This document shows positions 7,414 through 15,030 of a stretch of 64,000 nucleotides of DNA, piece after piece. Under the pieces are notes generated by a model. It had not been told where the DNA came from. It did no database searches and was given only the letters and a program-made list of their open reading frames with translations. Source of the DNA: an uncultured Oscillospiraceae bacterium (GTDB lineage: Bacteria > Bacillota > Clostridia > Oscillospirales > Acutalibacteraceae); NCBI GenBank assembly GCA_900544715.1, contig UQWL01000002.1, forward strand, positions 186,001 through 250,000. The letters run 5' to 3'. Made by a program: the position numbers and the translations under genes. The stretch's first letter is position 1. Every line of letters begins with the position of its first letter.

Positions 7414-7557
7414 TTATCCCGCTTTCACGATCCGGTCAAGGCACTGAATGAGGTCGTTGAGCGTTTTAAGCTCCACATCCTGTTTTAAGATTTCGTTTTT
7501 TAAATCAATAGAGAGCGATTCAAAATAAGGGCGTAGTTTGGGGTCCACATAAGACAT
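7414..7557 (-). CDS. Small hypothetical protein, 47 residues
   Basis: The frame is open further upstream, but the ATG at 7557 has a good ribosome site (AGGAAAGGATG ahead) and gives MSYVDPKLRPYFESLSIDLK as its first residues. The protein is acidic-basic mixed and probably all helical, without signal peptide or membrane segment. I do not recognise the family, but the pattern (small soluble protein with a VDPKLRP start) looks conserved rather than random. It lies between tspO and rfbB on the same strand. Confidence 0.55.
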   Translation of the reverse strand: MSYVDPKLRPYFESLSIDLKNEILKQDVELKTLNDLIQCLDRIVKAG

Positions 7558-7627
7558 TGTGTTGTCGCATCCTTTCCTGAAAGCTTTAGTCATACTATAC
7601 CCACTTTTTTTGCCATTAACAGCAAAA

Positions 7628-7656
7628 ACACCGGCCACTCAATGAGAGGCCGGTGT
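7628..7656 (-). terminator. Terminator of rfbB
   Basis: ACACCGGCC and GGCCGGTGT form a 9-bp stem with an 11-base loop; on the minus strand it is followed by TTTTTGC. Confidence 0.8.
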
Positions 7657-7668
7657 AAAACAGTCAAA

Positions 7669-8694
7669 TTATAATTTCATTCCATACTGCTGTTCATAGT
7701 AGCTTGTGTAATCGCCGCTGCGGATATGCTCCCACCAGGAGCGGTTTTGTAGATACCATTCCACCGTTTTCTGGATGCCGTCGCAAAAGCTTGTCTGCGG
7801 CAGCCAGCCGAGCTCCCGGTGGATTTTGGAGGGATCAATGGCATAGCGCCTGTCGTGGCCCGGGCGGTCTTTTACATAGGTGATGAGCGCTTCGCTTTTC
7901 CCAAGCGCGTGGAGGATGGTTTTGACCACCTCAATATTCTGCTTTTCATTGTGGCCGCCCACATTGTAAATTTCTCCAACCCGGCCGTGCTCCAAAATCA
8001 GCTCAATCGCCCGGCAATGATCCTCTACATACAGCCAATCGCGCACATTTTTACCGTCGCCGTAAACGGGCAAGGGCTTGTCCTCCAAAGCGTTTAAGAT
8101 CATCAGGGGAATCAGCTTTTCCGGGAAATGATACGGGCCGTAGTTGTTGGAGCAGCGGGAAATTGTAACGGGCGTGCCATAAGTGCGGTAATAGGCCATC
8201 ACAAGCAGATCAGCCGACGCCTTGCTCGCAGAGTAGGGGGAGGAGGTGCAAATCGGCGTTTCCTCTGTGAAAAACAGGTCAGGCCGGTCGAGCGGCAGGT
8301 CGCCGTAAACCTCATCCGTAGATACCTGGTGGTAGCGGCCGGTTCTAAACTGATTGCATGCATCGAGAAGCACCTGTGTGCCCAAGATGTTGGTTTTCAA
8401 AAAAATTTCCGGCATATTGATCGAACGATCCACATGGCTTTCCGCCGCGAAGTTTACAACGGCGTCAAAGTATTCTTCTTCAAATAAGCGATAAACGGCT
8501 TCCCTGTCGGTGATGTCGCCATGCACAAACCGCAGGCGCGGATTTTTCAGCACGCTTTCCAGTGTTTCCAGGTTCCCAGCGTAGGTCAGGGCGTCCAGGC
8601 AGGTGATATGGCAATCCGGGCGTTTGTTTAATAGATAATGGATGAAGTTACCGCCGATAAAGCCCGCGCCGCCGGTTACTAAAATATTGTTCAA
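7669..8694 (-). CDS. rfbB: dTDP-glucose 4,6-dehydratase
   Basis: 341 residues. It converts dTDP-glucose to dTDP-4-keto-6-deoxyglucose, the second step towards dTDP-rhamnose for cell-surface polysaccharide. It is an extended short-chain dehydrogenase: NAD-binding GGAGFIG near the start, STDEVYG with the catalytic Asp-Glu pair, and YSASKASAD with the catalytic Tyr/Lys. I start it at TTG 8694, which follows GGAGGCGG by about ten bases; an ATG ten codons earlier (8724) has no ribosome site. No rfbA, rfbC or rfbD lies next to it, so the rest of the pathway is elsewhere. Confidence 0.9.
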   Translation of the reverse strand: MNNILVTGGAGFIGGNFIHYLLNKRPDCHITCLDALTYAGNLETLESVLKNPRLRFVHGDITDREAVYRLFEEEYFDAVVNFAAESHVDRSINMPEIFLKTNILGTQVLLDACNQFRTGRYHQVSTDEVYGDLPLDRPDLFFTEETPICTSSPYSASKASADLLVMAYYRTYGTPVTISRCSNNYGPYHFPEKLIPLMILNALEDKPLPVYGDGKNVRDWLYVEDHCRAIELILEHGRVGEIYNVGGHNEKQNIEVVKTILHALGKSEALITYVKDRPGHDRRYAIDPSKIHRELGWLPQTSFCDGIQKTVEWYLQNRSWWEHIRSGDYTSYYEQQYGMKL

Positions 8695-8864
8695 TGTTAC
8701 GCCGCCTCCAAGTGGTGATTTCATATTTTGGGCTGTTCTTTTGTTTTATTATACAGATTTACAACAGCGAATGCAAGAATCCGGTTAGGGTTCATCATTG
8801 AAAAGGCCCGCTGTTTCGGGTAGAATAAAGCTGTAATCAAAAGTATGGAATGGGGGATTTTACG

Positions 8865-9380
8865 ATGACTGAACTCGCGCCGAAGCGTGTATCTGATTCC
8901 ATGACCAGCCAGGTGCAGATTATCATGCCGGAGCATATCAACGGCTATCACCGGCTTTTTGGCGGGCAGCTCGTTGAATGGATCGATGTAGTCGCGGGCG
9001 TGGTGGCGCGCCGCCACAGCAACCGGAATGTGACCACAGCCTTTATCGACCACCTGCATTTCAAGGCGCCGGCCTATGCAAATGATACGGTTGTCATCAA
9101 AGGCAGAATTACCTATGTGGGCCGTACTTCGATGGAGGTGCGGGTAGATACCTTTGTGGAAAGCCTCGGCGGCGAGCGCAAGCTCGTCAACCGCGCCTAC
9201 CTTGTCACCGTTGCGCTCGATGATGATGAAAAGCCAATTGAGGTGCCAAGGCTGATTCTGGAAACACCTGAGGATGAGGCGGAGTGGGAGGCGGGCTGCC
9301 GCCGCAGCCTGCTGCGCAAGCAGCGCCGGGAGGAGGAAAAAGAGCTCCTGCGCCAAATTGAAGAAAGAGGTGCGCTGTGA
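8865..9380 (+). CDS. Acyl-CoA thioesterase, hotdog fold
   Basis: 171 residues. It belongs to the YciA/BFIT-like hotdog thioesterases that hydrolyse acyl-CoA to free acid and CoA in the cytoplasm. Motifs: INGYHRLFGGQLVEWIDVVA (family N-H-x-x-x-x-FGG-x-L-x-x-x-D) and TAFIDHLHFKAPAYANDTV. The last 30 residues are an Arg/Glu-rich helix, longer than in minimal members. The start at ATG 8865 sits seven bases after GGGGGA; ATG 8850 overlaps that site and is less likely. Its stop overlaps the GTG of the next gene (GTGA), so the two are translationally coupled. Confidence 0.85.
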   Translation: MTELAPKRVSDSMTSQVQIIMPEHINGYHRLFGGQLVEWIDVVAGVVARRHSNRNVTTAFIDHLHFKAPAYANDTVVIKGRITYVGRTSMEVRVDTFVESLGGERKLVNRAYLVTVALDDDEKPIEVPRLILETPEDEAEWEAGCRRSLLRKQRREEEKELLRQIEERGAL

Positions 9381-10309
9381 TCCTCAGCGCCAGCCGCCGC
9401 ACGGATATCCCGGCATGGTATGGCGAATGGTTTGTAAACCGGCTGCGGGAGGGCTTTGCCCTCGTGCCGAATCCGTATGCTGAAAACCTGCATACGCTGC
9501 GCAAAATTCCGCTTTCGCCGGATGTGGTGGATTGCATCGTTTTCTGGAGCAAAAACCCCCGGCCGTTTCTCAAATTTCTGCCGGAAATCCGGCGAATGGG
9601 CTATCCGTTCTATTTTCAGTTCACACTCAACCCCTATGAACAGGCGATCGAACAGAATCTTCCCTCTTTGGAGGAGCGGATTGATACGTTTCACCACCTG
9701 AGCGCGATGATTGGGCCGGAGCGCATCGTTTGGCGGTATGATCCTGTGATCATCGATAAAGCGCACCCCTCCGATTGGCATGGAGCGCAATTTGAGCGAC
9801 TGTGCGCGCTGCTGCATGCGGATGCCTGCCGCTGTATTTTTAGCTTTTTTGACCGCTACGCAAAGGATCAGAGCGGCTTTCGTGAGGCGGATGAAGCCGC
9901 CATGCGAGCCGTTGCGCGCGGATTTTCCAGCACTGCGGCGCAGTACGGCCTGCCGCTTTCCACCTGCTCGGAGGCGATAGACCTGAGCGGGTATGGGATT
10001 CCCCATGCGGCCTGTATCGATCCGGTGCAAATCAGCCGGATTCTTGGCTGCCCGGTCCGCGCAAAAAAGGACCCTAACCAGCGCCCCTTCTGTGGCTGTA
10101 TGGAGAGTGTGGATATCGGCTCGTACAATAGCTGCATCAACGGCTGTGTTTACTGCTATGCCAATCAGGGGATGGAACGCGCCCGCCGCAGAATGCAACG
10201 GCATGAGCCGCGATCTCCGATGCTGCTCGGCCGCCCGGATGGGACGGAGAAAATCTTGGAAATCCATGCGGAAAGCCTGCGTGTTGCGCAAACCTCGCTG
10301 TTTGATTAG
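9377..10309 (+). CDS. DUF1848 family protein with C-terminal cysteine cluster
   Basis: 310 residues starting at GTG 9377 inside the preceding gene's stop. It begins ILSASRRTDIPAWYGEWF, the DUF1848 signature, followed by VFWSKNPRPF and a FQFTLNPYE stretch. Near the end are CGCMESVDIGSYNSC and INGCVYCYA, a cysteine set resembling an iron-sulfur site, with a CxYCYA motif like that of SPL-type radical SAM proteins but at the wrong end of the chain. Function unknown; a relation to radical SAM TIM barrels is my inference. Gene order thioesterase-DUF1848-nfo hints at, but does not prove, a repair role. Confidence 0.8.
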   Translation: MILSASRRTDIPAWYGEWFVNRLREGFALVPNPYAENLHTLRKIPLSPDVVDCIVFWSKNPRPFLKFLPEIRRMGYPFYFQFTLNPYEQAIEQNLPSLEERIDTFHHLSAMIGPERIVWRYDPVIIDKAHPSDWHGAQFERLCALLHADACRCIFSFFDRYAKDQSGFREADEAAMRAVARGFSSTAAQYGLPLSTCSEAIDLSGYGIPHAACIDPVQISRILGCPVRAKKDPNQRPFCGCMESVDIGSYNSCINGCVYCYANQGMERARRRMQRHEPRSPMLLGRPDGTEKILEIHAESLRVAQTSLFD

Positions 10310-10338
10310 GCGGATGAAAAAGCGCTTTTTCATCCGCC
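10309..10338 (+). terminator. Palindrome between the DUF1848 gene and nfo
   Basis: A 30-base perfect palindrome (GGCGGATGAAAAAGC followed directly by its complement) begins two bases after... the DUF1848 stop region and ends about 30 bases before nfo. Without a trailing T-run it may act as a partial terminator or mRNA stabiliser. Confidence 0.5.
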
Positions 10339-10369
10339 GGTTCTGTATGAGAAAGGATGTCGTTTTGCG

Positions 10370-11215
10370 ATGCCGCAATTGATTTTAGGCTGTCATCTCT
10401 CTTCCTCCAAAGGCTTTTTCGCCCTTGGCAAAACTGCCCTGCGCATTGGGGCGAATACCTTCCAATTTTTCACCCGCAACCCGCGCGGCAGCAAAGCGAA
10501 GGCCATAGATCTGGCCGACGCGCAGGCGCTGTGCAACCTGATGGAGGAGCACAACTTTGGGCGTGTGATCGCACACGCACCCTATACGCTCAACGCCTGC
10601 TCAGCAGAGGCGCGCGTGCGGGAATTTGCTTTGGAAACGATGGCGGATGATCTTAACCGGATGGAGGCGCTGCCCGGGCATTTCTACAATTTTCATCCCG
10701 GGTGCCATGTTGGGCAGGGCGCGGAGCAGGGGATTGCCCTGATTGCGGATACGCTCAACCAAATCCTGAGGCCGGAGCAGAATACAATTGTCCTGTTGGA
10801 AACGATGGCCGGCAAGGGCAGCGAAGTCGGCCGCCGGTTTGAAGAGCTGCGTGAGATTCTCGACCGTGTGACGCTTCAGGAGAAGATGGGCGTTTGCATG
10901 GATCTATGCCATGTTTTTGACGCAGGCTACGATATTGTCAATGATCTCGACGGGGTTTTAACGGAATTTGACCGTGTGATCGGCCTGGACCGGCTCCGCG
11001 CCGTGCACCTTGCGGATAGCCAAAACACCAGGGGCAGCGCGAAAGACCGCCACGCACCTATCGGGGAGGGGCAAATCGGGTTGGAGGCGTTTGCCCGCAT
11101 TGTGCGGCATCCGGTGCTGTCAAAGCTGCCGATGTGCCTGGAAACGCCGCACGAGGACGAGGGCCACGCGCGGGAGATCAAGTTGCTGCGGGAACTGGCG
11201 GAAGAGAAACGTTAG
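10370..11215 (+). CDS. nfo: Endonuclease IV (AP endonuclease)
   Basis: 281 residues, the normal length of Nfo, a zinc-dependent enzyme that cleaves DNA at abasic sites in base-excision repair. Metal-site segments can be followed in order: HAPY, FHPGCHVG, LLETMAG, MDLCHVFDAGYD, HLADSQ with NTRGSAKDRH, and CLETP near the C-terminus. ATG 10370 is preceded by GAAAGGATG. It probably shares transcription with the two upstream genes apart from the palindrome between them. Confidence 0.93.
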   Translation: MPQLILGCHLSSSKGFFALGKTALRIGANTFQFFTRNPRGSKAKAIDLADAQALCNLMEEHNFGRVIAHAPYTLNACSAEARVREFALETMADDLNRMEALPGHFYNFHPGCHVGQGAEQGIALIADTLNQILRPEQNTIVLLETMAGKGSEVGRRFEELREILDRVTLQEKMGVCMDLCHVFDAGYDIVNDLDGVLTEFDRVIGLDRLRAVHLADSQNTRGSAKDRHAPIGEGQIGLEAFARIVRHPVLSKLPMCLETPHEDEGHAREIKLLRELAEEKR

Positions 11216-11255
11216 AGTTTGATGCAAATGGTTGATATTATAAAAGGGATGGTAT

Positions 11256-11299
11256 AAACCCGTATCGAGTTTGACAAAGGTCAGTTCGATTACGGGTTT
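11256..11299 (+). terminator. Terminator of nfo
   Basis: AAACCCGTATCGA pairs with TCGATTACGGGTTT with one bulge, followed by TTTC. Confidence 0.6.
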
Positions 11300-11357
11300 T
11301 CTGGCAATATCCCAATCAAAAGATTATATGATATTTATAAAAAGATTAGAAAAATAG

Positions 11358-11387
11358 TTGACATTTTTTCATTTATCCATATATTAG
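11358..11387 (+). promoter_or_regulatory. Possible promoter
   Basis: TTGACA at 11358-11363 is followed after 16-18 bases by TATATT/TATTAG. It precedes the peptidase-like remnant and the membrane-anchored protein gene. Confidence 0.35.
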
Positions 11388-11390
11388 TAA

Positions 11391-11633
11391 TTGATAGTAG
11401 TATTTTATAATGAAATAAGCTCTAATAAACCGGTAATTGTTTTTGCAGGATCGCTTAGCAAGCCAGATGGTGGAAGTGGAACTACAATGATTCATGCGGT
11501 TGTAGCATACGGCTATCGTTATGTCAGCCTTCCCAACAGGCCGAATGAGCTGATTGTTCATTATGGCTGAATCGGCCACAGTAAGGTTTATATCAGTGGT
11601 ATCTGGGGAAGTATATATACTTTAACCTGCTAG
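11391..11633 (+). pseudogene. C-terminal remnant of a secreted cysteine-peptidase-like protein
   Basis: One frame, interrupted by TGA at 11568-11570, encodes about 80 residues: NKPVIVFAGSLSKPDGGSGT, then TMIHAVVAYGY, then after the stop IGHSKVYISGIWGSIYTLT. A His in HAVVAYGY, followed by a tail ending in a Trp/Gly-rich strand, resembles the histidine half of C39/papain-like secreted peptidases. The stop stands where such proteins often have Trp (YG-stop-IG), consistent with TGG to TGA. No cysteine half is visible upstream, so this is a decayed gene end. The family assignment is tentative. Confidence 0.45.
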
Positions 11634-11649
11634 TAGGGGGGTGTGAATC

Positions 11650-12423
11650 ATGGATGAAAAAGCGCAGCATTCACGCAACCGGAAATGCCTCTTTGCCGTG
11701 GCTGGAATCGCTCTCCTGCTGGCTGCGGTCGGTATTCTGGCCCTTGCTCTGACTCCATCCGGCAGGGTGCGCACGATCCGCACGCTGCATGCGAACGATT
11801 TTTTCTATGGGGAGCCAATCGAAATTCCCTATCGGACAAAAGGCCTATCTCACGGCGTGGCTACCTCCTTTCAATGTGAGGATCTGGAGGTGCTCTCACA
11901 TCAACTGCCCGACCGGCTGGGAGCGGGCTATGAGACGGAGCGGTTCGGCGGCGATTCCCTGCTGATCTGGCGGAAATCACCCATGGCCTGCTATCTCATC
12001 CAGCGGCAAACCGGAGCAAAAGCAGGCTCCCGCTGTAATTTTCTGCTGTTTGATATGGAAGCCAGATTAGGCGTGGGGGCGGCAGAGCAATCCTTTGTGT
12101 TTCCCTATCATCTAATTACCCTGATGGAATCGCAGGGGACGCTCTATTTCCACTTCGATCCGGGCGTGCCGTATGAGACGGCGTATTCCAAACAGGAATT
12201 TCTGAATTTTTACCGCCGTCTGGGCCAGTATACCGTCACTGAAACGCGGGATGGCTTTCAGATCATGCGTGGGAAGGGGAGCGCATCCGCTTCCGGTGAG
12301 GCGCGGGAGGGAAATTCCGAGGTGCCGGATAGAGCCATGGATCTGCCTGTGCAGTTCCTATTTACGCAGAATGGAAGCAAAGCTTTTCTGCGGCTATCCA
12401 CGCCGGTTACGGATAGCGTATAA
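11650..12423 (+). CDS. Membrane-anchored hypothetical protein
   Basis: 257 residues. A single hydrophobic segment at about 14-36 after a basic start predicts an N-in signal anchor, leaving some 220 residues outside the membrane. The outer part is beta-rich with no motif I recognise; two cysteines (around 75 and 113) might pair, and a Ser/Glu-rich loop lies near 208-225. ATG 11650 follows AGGGGGGTG by seven bases. It is alone on its strand and is followed by a strong terminator shared with nagB. Confidence 0.65.
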   Translation: MDEKAQHSRNRKCLFAVAGIALLLAAVGILALALTPSGRVRTIRTLHANDFFYGEPIEIPYRTKGLSHGVATSFQCEDLEVLSHQLPDRLGAGYETERFGGDSLLIWRKSPMACYLIQRQTGAKAGSRCNFLLFDMEARLGVGAAEQSFVFPYHLITLMESQGTLYFHFDPGVPYETAYSKQEFLNFYRRLGQYTVTETRDGFQIMRGKGSASASGEAREGNSEVPDRAMDLPVQFLFTQNGSKAFLRLSTPVTDSV

Positions 12424-12440
12424 TGGGATGAATTAAGAAG

Positions 12441-12486
12441 GCCTGCCGCAGTATATCAGTCTGCGGCAGGCCCGAATGCTTTTTTT
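12441..12486. terminator. Bidirectional terminator between convergent genes
   Basis: GCCTGCCGCA and TGCGGCAGGC form a 10-bp stem. On the plus strand it is followed by CCGAATGC and eight T. The minus-strand nagB ends about 30 bases away. Confidence 0.75.
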
Positions 12487-12499
12487 TCAAAAATTTTGC

Positions 12500-13222
12500 T
12501 TACAGCAGCTTCGCCGCCTCGCGGTCAAGGAAGATATGTACGTCCGCATGATTTTGCAGAATGCTTGCCGGGCATTCCGGGGACACCGCTCCCTGAATCA
12601 TATCGTGCACTGCCTGCGCTTTCGCTTCGCCCGTGGCGATCAGAACGATCCGCTTCGCCTGCATGATGCTGTCTACGCCCATCGTCAATGCATAGCGCGG
12701 CATGTCGGAATCGGGGAAGAAACGCTTGTTCGCATCCAGCGTGCTCTGGGTGAGCGCCACCTTGTAGGTTGTGTGCGTGAATTCCTTTGCTGGCTCGTTA
12801 AAGCCGATGTGGCCGTTGTTGCCGATGCCGAGCAGCTGTAAGTCAATACCGCCTGCGGCCTCGATGCGCTTTTCATACTGTGCGCACTCCGCCTTGTCAT
12901 CCGCGGCGTTGCCATCGAGGAAATTCACGCGCGCCGGGTCAATATCCGTATGGCGGAAAAGGTTGTCAAACATAAAGGAATAGTAGCTGTTTGGATCCTC
13001 CTGCGGCAGGTCGCAGTATTCATCGAGGTTAAAAGTGGTAATATTGCGGAAAGAAACATGCCCCGCCGCATATTCCTGCGCCATATACTGATAGGTCGGA
13101 ATCGGGGAGGAGCCCGTCGCGAGGCCCAGAACGCTATCCGGTTTTGTTTTGACCTGCTCAATGAACAGCTGGCCCACCACCGCGCCGATTTCCTGTGCAT
13201 TGTCTAAAATCTGTACGTTCAT
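12500..13222 (-). CDS. nagB: Glucosamine-6-phosphate deaminase
   Basis: 240 residues. It converts glucosamine 6-phosphate to fructose 6-phosphate and ammonia, feeding amino sugars into glycolysis. Family motifs: LGLATGSSPIPTYQ (phosphate loop), FNLDEYCDL (the Asp pair including the general base) and LLGIGNNGHIGFNEP with the ring-opening His. GGAGGG precedes the ATG. No nagA or nagE neighbour is present; the adjacent fucosidase genes point in the opposite direction, suggesting a local glycan-use theme. Confidence 0.93.
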   Translation of the reverse strand: MNVQILDNAQEIGAVVGQLFIEQVKTKPDSVLGLATGSSPIPTYQYMAQEYAAGHVSFRNITTFNLDEYCDLPQEDPNSYYSFMFDNLFRHTDIDPARVNFLDGNAADDKAECAQYEKRIEAAGGIDLQLLGIGNNGHIGFNEPAKEFTHTTYKVALTQSTLDANKRFFPDSDMPRYALTMGVDSIMQAKRIVLIATGEAKAQAVHDMIQGAVSPECPASILQNHADVHIFLDREAAKLL

Positions 13223-13259
13223 TTTGTGCCCTCCAATTTTATCTTGATTTAGATATCCT

Positions 13260-13265
13260 AGTATA
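13260..13265 (-). promoter_or_regulatory. Extended -10 element of nagB
   Basis: On the minus strand TGCTATACT gives an extended -10 (TATACT) about 40 bases before the nagB ATG. No clear -35 box is visible. Confidence 0.35.
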
Positions 13266-13295
13266 GCATGTTTTTCAGAAAAGAGCTATAATTTT

Positions 13296-13538
13296 GTGGA
13301 ATCTGTTTTCCGCATTGAGGAGGATATCTGCGATATCCAAATGGAGATCATTCAAAAGCTGGCCCTCCAATGCCACGGTTCGCCGCAGGAGATTTGTATC
13401 AAATGGGCGGTAACGCACGGACCATATTATTCGGATCTGAAATGGAGAAATCACCTCGGAAAGCCTATGCTCCCAAATAAAAAACTCCATTTTTCAATCT
13501 GCCTGAAAGAAAACCCGGAAGCGCCGCAAAGGAAATAG
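13296..13538 (+). CDS. Uncertain 80-residue reading frame
   Basis: A GTG-initiated frame fills the gap between nagB and the fucosidase operon. It reads like plausible protein (IEEDICDIQMEIIQKLALQC early on) but has no ribosome site at the GTG and no family I recognise; a frame on the other strand overlaps it. It could be the remnant of a regulator for the fucosidase genes, or chance. Confidence 0.25.
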   Translation: MESVFRIEEDICDIQMEIIQKLALQCHGSPQEICIKWAVTHGPYYSDLKWRNHLGKPMLPNKKLHFSICLKENPEAPQRK

Positions 13539-13562
13539 CCGTTTAGAAGGGGAGAGAATGCA

Positions 13563-15026
13563 ATGTATGAAAAAGAGCTCGCGGCCATTAACCAGGTGAT
13601 TGCCACCGGTAAGTATCAAGCGCAGTGGGAGAGCCTTGCCACATATCCGGTGCCGCAATGGTACCGGGAAGCAAAGTTCGGAGCCTTCATCCATTGGGGC
13701 GCTTATGCGGTGCCTGCCTATTTCAGCGAGTGGTATGTGCGGCTGATGTATTATCATCAAAACCCTGTTTATTGGCACCACATCCGAAAATATGGAAAAA
13801 ATTATCCCTATCACAAATTTATCGAGCAGTTTACAGCGCCAAAGTTTGATGCGGAGCAAATTGTAGCCGCATTGAAGGCCGCCGGGGCCAAATATATTAT
13901 GCCGGTAGGGGAGCACCATGATGGGCTGAAACTGTACGATTCTGATTTATCGGAGTGGACAACAGTCCGGCAGGCGATGCATCGGGATGTGCTCGGCGAA
14001 TACCGCCGCGCCTGCGAAAACCAGGGCGTAGTTTTCGCCGCCTCCAGCCATCGGGCGGAGCATTATTGGTTTGTAAACGGCGCGCGGACGGTCGGCTATG
14101 AAACCGAGGCGCTCAATCCAAACTATGAAGAGCTGTATGGTGCGTGCGTAAACGTGAACCGCCGCAATAACCTGTGCACGCTGCTCCGGCAGGAACGCGG
14201 AATTGATCCCACTCCGGAATGGTGTGAAAACTGGCTGGTTCATACGGTGGAAATGGTTGACCGCTATCAGCCGGAAACGCTGTTTTTCGATTGGTGGGTA
14301 TCGAATCATACCTTTCGGCCGTATCTGAAAAAATTCCTGGCGTATTATTTTAATCGCTCTCTGGAATGGGGCAAAGAGGTTTGTGTGCAGTATAAGAGCG
14401 ACGCCATTATGTATCACGCCTCCATCTTCGACCGGGAGCGCGGGCAGTTGGATGCCATCAGCCCAACTGTTTGGCAATCAGAAACCTCCACCGCCTATAA
14501 CGCATGGAGCTATTGCACGACAAACCGATGGAAAACGCCCGAGGAGATCGCCCGTGTTTTTGCAGATGTGATTTCAAAAAATGGGAATTTTGTGTTGAAC
14601 ATTGGCCCTAAAGCAGATGGAACGATTTGCGATGAGGAAAAAAAGATTCTGCATGCGCTTGGGGAATGGACCTCCCTGAACCGGGAAGCCATCTGGGGCA
14701 CCTCGCCTTATAAGGTTTATGGAGAAGGCCGCCGGCTCAAATCAGGCAGTTTTCAGGAGAGAAACCACTACAGCAGCCATGATTTCCGGTATACTTATAA
14801 ACCTTGCCATATCTATGCCTTTGCCCTGAAGCCGAATCAGAAAGGGATTTATCATTTAAAAGCACTGCGGCATAGCATGGACGGTTTTGATTTTATCATC
14901 AAAAAAATAACCGTCCTGGGCGGCGGCCCGGCGAAATGGGATTTAAATGACCGGCGGCTGTGCATCCATGTGCAGGATGCACCCCATACGAAAATGCCCT
15001 TGGTATTTGATATAGAGGTGGATTGA
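13563..15026 (+). CDS. Alpha-L-fucosidase, GH29
   Basis: 487 residues. It removes alpha-linked L-fucose from glycans by a retaining mechanism. KFGAFIHWGAYAVPAYFSEW, a GEHHDGL motif (usually KHHDGF) and TLFFDWWV with the expected nucleophile Asp243 mark the GH29 barrel; FVLNIGPKADG and an Ig-like C-terminal domain follow. There is no signal peptide, so the enzyme is probably cytoplasmic and acts on imported oligosaccharides. GGGGAGAG precedes the ATG. The GH95 gene begins four bases after its stop, so they form one operon. Confidence 0.9.
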   Translation: MYEKELAAINQVIATGKYQAQWESLATYPVPQWYREAKFGAFIHWGAYAVPAYFSEWYVRLMYYHQNPVYWHHIRKYGKNYPYHKFIEQFTAPKFDAEQIVAALKAAGAKYIMPVGEHHDGLKLYDSDLSEWTTVRQAMHRDVLGEYRRACENQGVVFAASSHRAEHYWFVNGARTVGYETEALNPNYEELYGACVNVNRRNNLCTLLRQERGIDPTPEWCENWLVHTVEMVDRYQPETLFFDWWVSNHTFRPYLKKFLAYYFNRSLEWGKEVCVQYKSDAIMYHASIFDRERGQLDAISPTVWQSETSTAYNAWSYCTTNRWKTPEEIARVFADVISKNGNFVLNIGPKADGTICDEEKKILHALGEWTSLNREAIWGTSPYKVYGEGRRLKSGSFQERNHYSSHDFRYTYKPCHIYAFALKPNQKGIYHLKALRHSMDGFDFIIKKITVLGGGPAKWDLNDRRLCIHVQDAPHTKMPLVFDIEVD

Positions 15027-15030
15027 TCGA

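Noticed and set aside
9197..10378. Long minus-strand open frame (393 codons) opposite the DUF1848 gene
   Set aside because: It is the antisense shadow of a GC-rich real gene; no ribosome site, Arg/His-rich composition and no family features.
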